A DNA stretch of 5,334 nucleotides from Streptosporangiaceae bacterium (GTDB lineage: Bacteria; Actinomycetota; Actinomycetes; Streptosporangiales; Streptosporangiaceae). Each line of letters begins with the position of its first letter. The first letter of the stretch is position 1. Location: positions 1 through 5,334 of the forward strand of contig JASIGS010000763.1 of the NCBI GenBank assembly GCA_030052355.1, written 5' to 3'. A program made the position numbers and the translations under genes. This document shows positions 1-4,735 of this stretch, one piece after another. The notes under the pieces are model-generated. The model made no database searches and was not told where the DNA came from. It saw only the letters and a program-made list of their open reading frames with translations.

Positions 1-288
1 GGACAGTGTCGACAGCGCGGACAGGGCGCGGGCGACCAGCGGGGCTGGCCTGGCGGGGTTTGTCACCGTGACCACGCCGGTGATGCGGCTCGTGCGGCCG
101 AGCAGGAAGGCCAGCGTGGCGTACGCGTCCAGCCGGTCGCCCAGGTACGGGTGGTCGGCGAGGGAGAACAGGTCCAGGCCAAGTACGTCTGCCTGGCCCA
201 CGAGCTCGAGCATCTCCGGCACCTGCCCGGCGTCGACACCGTTCCACGCGCCGAGCCCGGCTCCGAACAGGACTGTCCGCTCTGGCAT
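1..288 (-). CDS. Luciferase-like (LLM class) flavin-dependent oxidoreductase, N-terminal part
   Basis: The reading frame runs off the left edge, so only the first 96 residues are visible. It starts MPERTVLFGAGLGAW and contains an SLADHPY segment (residues 42-48), then LDAYATLAFLLGRTSRI and NPARPAPLVARALSALSTLS. This succession of an early beta strand, a (A)DHPY-like segment, a TxRI strand and an 'RPxxLAR...LSxLS' helix is typical of the bacterial luciferase / F420-dependent LLM barrel. In this family it usually precedes an S-G-G-R turn, which would lie just past the edge. Such enzymes use FMN or F420 to oxidise or reduce small molecules; substrate and cofactor cannot be told here. ATG at 286-288 is preferred because AGGAGG (295-300, minus strand) sits 6 nt upstream; the GTG at 289-291 would leave only 3 nt. 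The gene lies downstream of the MMPL gene on the same strand, but a strong hairpin separates them, so joint transcription is uncertain. Confidence 0.85.
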   Translation of the reverse strand, partial: MPERTVLFGAGLGAWNGVDAGQVPEMLELVGQADVLGLDLFSLADHPYLGDRLDAYATLAFLLGRTSRITGVVTVTNPARPAPLVARALSALSTLS

Positions 289-300
289 CACGCGCCTCCT

Positions 301-319
301 CGTTGCAACGACCGCAACG
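301..319. repeat. CGTTGC repeat cluster with a 10-bp palindrome upstream of the oxidoreductase
   Basis: CGTTGCAACG (301-310) is a perfect palindrome, and a further GCAACG follows at 314-319. Read on the minus strand this is two CGTTGC direct repeats 9 bp apart, with the second also forming the palindrome. It abuts the AGGAGG ribosome binding site of the oxidoreductase gene, where a repressor site or a translation-affecting structure could sit. No regulator is identified, so the function is inferred from position only. Confidence 0.35.
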
Positions 320-356
320 TGCGGCGCTCCCGGTTTATTCGCCGGGAGCGCCGCAC
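319..356 (-). terminator. Perfect 15-bp-arm hairpin after the MMPL gene, candidate terminator
   Basis: GTGCGGCGCTCCCGG (319-333) and CCGGGAGCGCCGCAC (342-356) are exact reverse complements around an 8-nt loop (TTTATTCG). The stem begins 6 nt beyond the MMPL stop codon. No T-tract follows on the minus strand, so it is not a classical intrinsic terminator. Actinomycetes often use strong hairpins without a U-tract, so termination or 3'-end stabilisation of the MMPL mRNA is the likely role. It would partly insulate the oxidoreductase gene. Confidence 0.7.
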
Positions 357-362
357 CCGCGT

Positions 363-2519
363 TCACTTGCTCGAGTTCGCCACAGTCGGCTCGGTCGATC
401 TCGTGGCGGGCCGAGACGGCCACCACACTCGCTGTCCGATGGACAGGAACGCGGCAGGCACCAGCACGGTGCGCACCAGCAGGGTGTCGAGCAGGACACC
501 GAGCGCGACCGCGATCCCCACCTCGGCGACGGGCGCGTCAGGCAGCCGGGTGAGGTCAAGGAAGGTGGCGGCGAGAACGATGCCGGCCGCCGTGATGACG
601 CCGCCCGTGACACCCAGCCCCCGCAGTGTGCCCGCCCGCAGGCCAGCTTGCTGGGACTCCTCGCGGATGCGCGCGCTCAGGAAGATGTTGTAATCCACGC
701 CGAGCGCGACCAGGAAGATGAAGATATACAGCGGGATCTGCGACTCGATGCCCGGATACCCGAGGCCGTGGAACAGCAGGTTCGCCAGTCCGAATGACGC
801 GGCGAAGCTCAGCGCCGTGGTGGCGACGAGCAGCACCGCCGCGACAATGGCCTGCAGCAGCAGCGCGATGATCACGAGGATCACCAGCAGCACGAGCGGT
901 ATCAGCAGCAGCGCGTCGTGGTGCGCTGCCTGATTGGTGTCGAACTGGATGGCAGGCCCGCCGCCCACGAGCGACCCGGGAGCGTCCATGCCGAGCCGGT
1001 CGCGCAGGTCCTGGATCACGACGCCCGCCCTGGCTCCGTACGGCGGGACAGACAGCGTGACCGAGTATCGCGCGTAGGAGCCCACCGGGGTGGCCGACGC
1101 GACCGAGGTGATGCCCGGAGTGGCCCGGGCGGCGGCCACAGCGGCGGCCGCCTCGTGGCGCGGGGTGAGCAGGTCCAGCGGGTCGAACGCGCCGACCGGG
1201 TAGTGCGCGGCCAGCAACTGCTGGCCGGCGACGCTGCCCAGGTGACCCTTGACGGTGCTGGCCGGCGAGTTGTCGAGGTGCAGGGCCGCCAGGCTGACGC
1301 ACGCCGCGCCCAGCAGCACCACGGCCGCGACCGCCACGGGGACCGGGCGGCGGGCAACCCGCGTTCCTATGCCAGACCAGATACGGGACTCGTCGCGTCC
1401 GGCGACGCCCGGGCGCGGGGCGTGCGGCCAGAGCGCTCCGCGCCCGAAGACGAGCAGCAGGGCAGGCAGGAACGTGGTCTGCGCGAGCAGAGCCGCGACG
1501 ATCGAGACGGCGCCGACCGGGCCGAGGCCGTGCAGGGAGGCCGACTGCGCCGCGAGCAGGCACAGCATCGCGCAGGTGACCGTGCCAGCCGAGGCGATCA
1601 GGGTAGGGAACGTGCGCCGCAGGGCGACTGCCATCGCATCTTCCGCCGCGGCGTGATGCCGCAGTTCCTCCCGGTACCGATGGACCAGCAGCAGCGCGTA
1701 GTCGGTGGATGCCCCGATGACAAGCACGACGAGGATCGCGGCCGAAAGGGTGCTGACGGTGAGCCCGGCGTTCGCCACGCCGTGCGCGCCAGCCTCGGCG
1801 ATGACAAGCGCCCCCAGGGTGCCGAGCAGCGGGAACAGCCACAGGAACGGACGGCGGTAGACGAGCAGCAGGATCACCACGATGATCCCAATGGCGGTGA
1901 GCCTCAGGTCGGTGAGCGCCTTGTTGCTGACACCGCTGTCAGAAACGATCGCCGCCGTCCCGGTCACCCCGGCCTGCAGGCCCGTGCTCCGCGCGCCCGT
2001 GTTCCGCAACGCCATGTCCACCGCGTGGCGGACCGACTTGACCGCGTTCGAGTCGTAGGAGTACTCGCTCCCGGCGGCCGTGCTGACGTACGCCGCGAAG
2101 TAGACCGCCTTCCCGTCGGCCGAAGGGACCGGGGTCCCGGGCGCGCTGAGTCCTGGCACCGTACCGGCCAGCCGCGCGACTGAGGCGTGCGCCGAGGCTA
2201 TGGCGGTCGCGTCGGCGGCCGTCAGGCCGGTCGACCGGGCGAACACCGCGATCACCGGGTCGACATCCGCGCCAGGATGGCGCTCTGCGGCCTGCTCGAG
2301 CTCGACGACCTTCGTCGAGTCGGCGCTGGCCGGGAGATAGGCCTCGGCGGTGCTGTTGGTCACCTTCGACAACCCGCTGGCCAGCGGGTTGAGGGCCACG
2401 ACGGCGAGCACCCAGACGATCACGACCGGCCAGCGCAGCCAGCGCAGCGCCCGGCCGAACCTGTCTTCCGGGCGCGGCCGCCCGCCGCGGCGGGCGGGCG
2501 CGGTTGGCGGGATGGACAT
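363..2519 (-). CDS. MMPL family (RND superfamily) membrane exporter
   Basis: Complete 718-residue protein, a usual size for actinobacterial MMPL transporters. It shows the duplicated RND layout. TM1 is at about 31-48, followed by an external domain (49-205) and TM2-6 (about 207-358). TM7 (about 393-413) is followed by a second external domain (414-535) and TM8-12 (about 537-690). The proton-relay Asp-Tyr pair appears in each half: D273-Y274 in GASTDYALLLVHRYREE and D609-Y610 in GVDYNIFLSARIREE, the equivalents of the essential pairs in mycobacterial MmpL3. The family exports lipids, siderophores or drugs using the proton gradient; the substrate here is unknown. The start ATG has a strong GAGGGGGAA ribosome binding site (2525-2533, minus strand). 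The N-terminus is basic and proline-rich and probably cytoplasmic. The gene is divergent from a two-component system, an arrangement often seen when the regulator controls the exporter. The family call is secure; the regulation is inferred. Confidence 0.95.
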   Translation of the reverse strand: MSIPPTAPARRGGRPRPEDRFGRALRWLRWPVVIVWVLAVVALNPLASGLSKVTNSTAEAYLPASADSTKVVELEQAAERHPGADVDPVIAVFARSTGLTAADATAIASAHASVARLAGTVPGLSAPGTPVPSADGKAVYFAAYVSTAAGSEYSYDSNAVKSVRHAVDMALRNTGARSTGLQAGVTGTAAIVSDSGVSNKALTDLRLTAIGIIVVILLLVYRRPFLWLFPLLGTLGALVIAEAGAHGVANAGLTVSTLSAAILVVLVIGASTDYALLLVHRYREELRHHAAAEDAMAVALRRTFPTLIASAGTVTCAMLCLLAAQSASLHGLGPVGAVSIVAALLAQTTFLPALLLVFGRGALWPHAPRPGVAGRDESRIWSGIGTRVARRPVPVAVAAVVLLGAACVSLAALHLDNSPASTVKGHLGSVAGQQLLAAHYPVGAFDPLDLLTPRHEAAAAVAAARATPGITSVASATPVGSYARYSVTLSVPPYGARAGVVIQDLRDRLGMDAPGSLVGGGPAIQFDTNQAAHHDALLLIPLVLLVILVIIALLLQAIVAAVLLVATTALSFAASFGLANLLFHGLGYPGIESQIPLYIFIFLVALGVDYNIFLSARIREESQQAGLRAGTLRGLGVTGGVITAAGIVLAATFLDLTRLPDAPVAEVGIAVALGVLLDTLLVRTVLVPAAFLSIGQRVWWPSRPATRSTEPTVANSSK
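2370..2391. repeat. 22-bp perfect palindrome inside the MMPL gene
   Basis: The half-sites CAACCCGCTGG (2370-2380) and CCAGCGGGTTG (2381-2391) are exact reverse complements with no spacer. The palindrome codes for LNPLASGL near residues 43-50 of the exporter, just after TM1 and about 130-150 bp inside the gene. A no-spacer palindrome of this length is rare by chance in a window this size. However, the NPLA stretch resembles residues conserved in MMPL proteins, so coding constraint may explain part of it. Confidence 0.6.
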
Positions 2520-2631
2520 CGCAGTTCCCCCTCAGGGTCGATGAGTCGGGGTTGCCCCCGGAGCACGCCCTCCATCTCACTGTGGCAAGGCGAGCGCCGC
2601 GTCGGCCCGCCGGGCTGATTCCGGGCGTAGC

Positions 2632-2677
2632 GCCGGCATGAGACCCGGTATGAGCCCGAAGGGATTCTCATACCGGG
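2632..2677. promoter_or_regulatory. Three-copy CCGGYATGAG motif: candidate operator
   Basis: CCCGGTATGAG (2644-2654) and CTCATACCGGG (2667-2677) form a perfect 11-bp inverted repeat around a 12-nt spacer, which itself contains CCCGAAGGG (2655-2663). A third copy, GCCGGCATGAG (2632-2642), lies in direct orientation exactly 12 bp before the first and matches at 9 of 11 positions. A weaker fourth repeat (TCCGGGCGTAG, 2620-2630) keeps the same 12-bp phase, with 6 of 11 positions. Its place between divergent genes fits binding by a dimeric regulator; the LuxR-type regulator encoded downstream is the obvious candidate. No match to a named operator consensus is claimed. Confidence 0.6.
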
Positions 2678-2681
2678 GACC

Positions 2682-2691
2682 AGCCCGGGCT
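2682..2691. repeat. 10-bp palindrome AGCCCGGGCT beside the rightward promoter
   Basis: AGCCCGGGCT is a perfect palindrome that ends 3 nt before the proposed -35 element. It could be a second protein-binding site. In sequence this rich in G and C a 10-bp palindrome may also arise by chance. Confidence 0.25.
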
Positions 2692-2694
2692 CCG

Positions 2695-2723
2695 ATGTCC
2701 CGGCGCCCGGCGCGGCCTAGCGT
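2695..2723 (+). promoter_or_regulatory. Possible sigma-70-like promoter for the small ORF / kinase operon
   Basis: ATGTCC (2695-2700) matches TTGACA at three of six bases. It is followed after exactly 17 nt by TAGCGT (2718-2723), which fits the actinobacterial TANNNT -10 pattern. Transcription would begin near 2730, giving a leader of about 43 nt before the small ORF. The operator-like repeats would then be centred roughly 70 bp upstream of the start, a position that suits activation. The -35 match is weak, so this remains a candidate. Confidence 0.3.
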
Positions 2724-2772
2724 CGAAGTCGTTCCTCGCCAGCAGGGCCAGGGCCTAGGCAGGAGAGCTGAC

Positions 2773-2895
2773 ATGAGCATCGAACGACACCGGCAGCGCC
2801 GGGTCCTCGCCGTCGTCAAGTGCCTCGTTGCGGGCATCGTCCGGCACTGCTGCACCGGGCGGCACCGGGCGATAATAGGGCCATGCGGGGCCTGA
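2773..2895 (+). CDS. Small 40-residue ORF overlapping the kinase start (possible leader peptide)
   Basis: I do not recognise this protein. ATG 2773 has an excellent ribosome binding site, AGGAG (2761-2765), 7 nt upstream, better than that of the kinase gene. The product starts MSIERHRQRRVLAVVKCLVAG, is strongly basic, has a short hydrophobic middle (about residues 11-23) and contains four Cys, including a CC pair in RHCCTGRH. By hand count, G/C at codon positions 1/2/3 is 28/40, 22/40 and 34/40 (70/55/85%), the pattern of real actinobacterial coding sequence; the third-position bias fades over the last seven codons. The stop (2893-2895) lies 10 nt inside the kinase gene, so the two overlap by 13 nt in different frames. 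It may be a small protein or a translationally coupled leader. It could also be fortuitous, since high-GC DNA makes many open frames. Confidence 0.45.
   Translation: MSIERHRQRRVLAVVKCLVAGIVRHCCTGRHRAIIGPCGA
2871..2876 (+). promoter_or_regulatory. GATAAT -10-like box, possible leaderless promoter for the kinase gene
   Basis: GATAAT matches TATAAT at five of six positions in a strongly GC-rich setting and ends 6 nt before the kinase ATG (2883). Transcription from it would begin at or next to the A of that ATG, the geometry of leaderless genes, which are common in actinobacteria. The kinase lacks a good Shine-Dalgarno site (only AGGG at 2877-2880, too close), which fits. No clear -35 element stands 16-19 nt upstream; TGCTGC at 2848-2853 is poor. 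Confidence 0.4.
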
Positions 2896-4025
2896 ACTGG
2901 ACGGCGCGGATAGCCGTGCTCGTGCTCGTGGGGATCTATATCTTCGCGCTCCTGCCCGGCTACCCGGCCATCAAGATCGCCGCTTTTGTCGTCTCGGTGC
3001 TGAGCACGGCGGTATGGGGCCTTGTCGAGTACTCGCAGGAGAGCCACGATCGGTACTCCTTCTTGCTGCCGTACGCCCTAGGCGCCACCACGGTCCTGTG
3101 CGCCCTGGCCTCGATCACCACCAACGGCGGCCCGATACTCGCGCTCGCATTCCTCGCCGCGCTGGCGGCCGGGCGATATGTCAGCCTGACGGCAGGCTGG
3201 ATCATAGTCGCCTTGGCAACCGTCGTCGTCGCGGTGGCCGAGCTTGACAACGCGACATACCAGTGGGGAACGGTTGGATCAGTCGCGCTCGCCGTTATCG
3301 GCGCCATGCTGATCGGGCAGAACCTCCGCGCCTACCGAGTGAGCGCAGAGCAGTCGGCCAGGCTGCTCGCGCAGGCAGAAGAGCTCCGGCAGGAGCAGGC
3401 GAGGGCCGCCGCGCTCGATGAGCGAGCCAGGATCGCCCGCGAGGTGCATGACGTGCTCGCGCACTCACTCGGCGCCCTCGGACTGCAACTCCAGGTCGCT
3501 CGCGCCGTACTGACCGACTCAGACGACGTGCCCAAGGCCGTGGAGCTCATCGACCAGGCTCGCCGGATGGCCTCGGACGGGCTCAGGGACACCCGCCGCG
3601 CCGTGTACGCGCTGCGCGGAGACATCCAGCCGCTGCCAGCGGGCCTGGCCGAGCTCAGCGCCAGCCACCAGCGCCAGCACGGCGCGCCGGTGCGCTTCGA
3701 GGTCAGCGGGCAGCCACGGTCACTGTCGCCCGACGCCGGTCTCGCCATCACCAGGGCCGCACAGGAGGCGCTGGTCAACACCGCCAAGCACGCTCCGCGC
3801 CAGCCGGTTGACGTACGGCTCGACTACACCGGGGACAGCACCCGCCTGGTGGTGACGAATCACCTGGCGGAGAACGGAGCTAACGATCACGAACCGGAGC
3901 TGGCCACCGTGAACGGCGGCTACGGGCTCGCCGGGATGCGCGAACGGCTGCTGCTTCTCGACGGCGCGCTGAGCGCCGGGCGGAAGGGGAGCGACTGGGT
4001 CGTGGAGGCGATGGTGCCACAGTGA
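2883..4025 (+). CDS. Membrane sensor histidine kinase, DesK/NarL type (HisKA_3)
   Basis: 380-residue kinase that would autophosphorylate and pass phosphate to the regulator encoded next. About six membrane segments (residues 10-24, 30-48, 61-77, 84-99, 103-120, 129-148) have only short loops, so no separate extracellular sensor domain exists. A likely coiled-coil linker (about 151-182) leads to the HisKA_3 dimerisation domain with RARIAREVHDVLAHSL, where H189 is the phospho-acceptor. The HATPase part has an N-box AAQEALVNTAKHA (N299) and a glycine-rich GGYGLAGMRERL (345-356). The usual D-x-G motif is replaced by VVTNHLAENG, a variation I recall from other actinobacterial kinases of this type. 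ATG 2883 is chosen over an in-frame GTG at 2820, which would add 21 residues unlike a kinase N-terminus and lacks a convincing ribosome binding site. The lack of a sensor domain suggests stimulus detection in or at the membrane, as in LiaS/VraS/DesK-like kinases (inference). Confidence 0.95.
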   Translation: MRGLNWTARIAVLVLVGIYIFALLPGYPAIKIAAFVVSVLSTAVWGLVEYSQESHDRYSFLLPYALGATTVLCALASITTNGGPILALAFLAALAAGRYVSLTAGWIIVALATVVVAVAELDNATYQWGTVGSVALAVIGAMLIGQNLRAYRVSAEQSARLLAQAEELRQEQARAAALDERARIAREVHDVLAHSLGALGLQLQVARAVLTDSDDVPKAVELIDQARRMASDGLRDTRRAVYALRGDIQPLPAGLAELSASHQRQHGAPVRFEVSGQPRSLSPDAGLAITRAAQEALVNTAKHAPRQPVDVRLDYTGDSTRLVVTNHLAENGANDHEPELATVNGGYGLAGMRERLLLLDGALSAGRKGSDWVVEAMVPQ

Positions 4026-4026
4026 C

Positions 4027-4032
4027 GGGAGG
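4027..4032 (+). promoter_or_regulatory. Ribosome binding site that sets the regulator start
   Basis: GGGAGG lies immediately after the kinase stop codon and 7 nt before GTG 4040, an ideal spacing. It therefore favours GTG 4040 over GTG 4022, which would overlap the kinase stop and place this motif inside the coding sequence. Confidence 0.75.
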
Positions 4033-4039
4033 TCGGTTA

Positions 4040-4717
4040 GTGTCCGGGACCGATCCGCTGCCGACGCTGCGGATCGTCGTCGCTGACGACCAGGCGAGCG
4101 TGCGCGAGGGCCTCGCGGTCATGCTCGGCCTGCTGCCTGACATCGATGTGGTCGGCTCGGCCGCCAACGGCCAGGAGGCACTGGACCTGGTCGCCGCCGC
4201 CCGGCCCGACGCGATCCTGCTCGACCTGAACATGCCGGTTCTCGACGGCACCGAGACCACGAGGCGGCTCAGGGCCCTCCATCCGGACGTCGCGGTCGTC
4301 GTGCTGACCACCTATGCCGACGACACCTCCGTGCTGGCCGCGCTGCAAGCTGGCGCGCGCAGCTACCTGACCAAGGACGCGGACCGCGCGGATATCGCCC
4401 AGGCACTGCGCAGCGCCGTCACCGGGCTGTCGGTCCTCGATCCCGCCGTGCACGCCACGCTGGTCGCGGCCGCCGCGGGGCGGCAGGGAAAGCCGGGCGC
4501 GCGCGAACTGCCCCAGAAGCTGCCCGACGGGCTCACGCAGCGCGAGGCCGAGATCCTCTCGATGATCGCCGCCGGCATGACCAATCCGGACATCGCCGCC
4601 GAGCTGTTCCTGAGCGCGCACACCGTCAAGAGCCACATCAACCGCATATTCGCCAAGACCGGATCGGCCGACCGCGCGGCCGCGATCCGTTACGCTCGCG
4701 ATCACGACCTGGCCTGA
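4040..4717 (+). CDS. LuxR/NarL-family response regulator
   Basis: 225-residue regulator with the usual two-domain plan. The receiver domain (about 10-127) begins RIVVADDQASVREGL with acidic D16/D17. Phospho-acceptor D62 lies in LLDLNMPVLDG, with the switch Thr at T90 (VVVLTTYAD) and conserved K112 in YLTKDA. After a linker (about 130-160), the C-terminal helix-turn-helix (165-219) reads LTQREAEILSMIAAGMTN, then DIAAELFLSAHTVKSHINRI, the standard GerE/LuxR DNA-binding signature. It should be phosphorylated by the kinase encoded 14 nt upstream and bind DNA as a dimer. The start is taken as GTG 4040 because of GGGAGG 7 nt before it; starting at GTG 4022 would add six residues (231 in all). All key receiver residues are present, so it should be phosphorylation-competent. 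Likely targets are the repeats upstream of its operon and the divergent exporter gene (inference). Confidence 0.96.
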   Translation: MSGTDPLPTLRIVVADDQASVREGLAVMLGLLPDIDVVGSAANGQEALDLVAAARPDAILLDLNMPVLDGTETTRRLRALHPDVAVVVLTTYADDTSVLAALQAGARSYLTKDADRADIAQALRSAVTGLSVLDPAVHATLVAAAAGRQGKPGARELPQKLPDGLTQREAEILSMIAAGMTNPDIAAELFLSAHTVKSHINRIFAKTGSADRAAAIRYARDHDLA

Positions 4718-4735
4718 CGTCGGAGGGGGAGTCAG

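Larger units (their letters stand above)
2520..2882. other. Divergent intergenic control region between the MMPL gene and the kinase operon
   Basis: This 363-bp stretch separates two divergent genes. From left to right it holds the MMPL ribosome binding site, a GC-rich segment with no convincing promoter for the MMPL gene, three CCGGYATGAG motif copies (2632-2677), a 10-bp palindrome AGCCCGGGCT (2682-2691), a weak rightward promoter (2695-2723), the start of a 40-codon small ORF (ATG 2773) and a GATAAT box (2871-2876). It is unusually structured compared with the other spacers here (14, 18 and 74 nt). No tRNA, riboswitch or transposon end was seen in it. Confidence 0.7.

Noticed and set aside
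918..2183. Long plus-strand open frame of 421 codons antisense to the exporter
   Set aside because: It is a shadow of the MMPL gene caused by high GC. The translation is rich in Arg, Gly and Asp with no domain pattern, while the opposite strand has clear transporter motifs.
2547..2560. CGGGG-TTGC-CCCCG mini-hairpin in the exporter leader
   Set aside because: The 5-bp stem is too short to stand out in such GC-rich sequence.
2581..2590. TTGCCA on the minus strand as a -35 element for the exporter
   Set aside because: No TANNNT-like -10 element lies 16-19 nt downstream, so no exporter promoter is called.
2638..2772. Upstream extension of the small ORF to ATG 2638 (85 residues in all)
   Set aside because: It would run through the operator-like repeats and the proposed promoter, and no good ribosome binding site precedes it. 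ATG 2773 has AGGAG at ideal spacing.
2577..3047. Minus-strand open frame of 156 codons covering the control region and kinase start
   Set aside because: No plausible ribosome binding site or family features were seen, and it would run through the repeats and the kinase membrane segments.
4022..4039. GTG 4022 as the regulator start, overlapping the kinase stop
   Set aside because: GGGAGG at 4027-4032 lies downstream of it and is ideally placed for GTG 4040. The six extra residues are outside the receiver domain.
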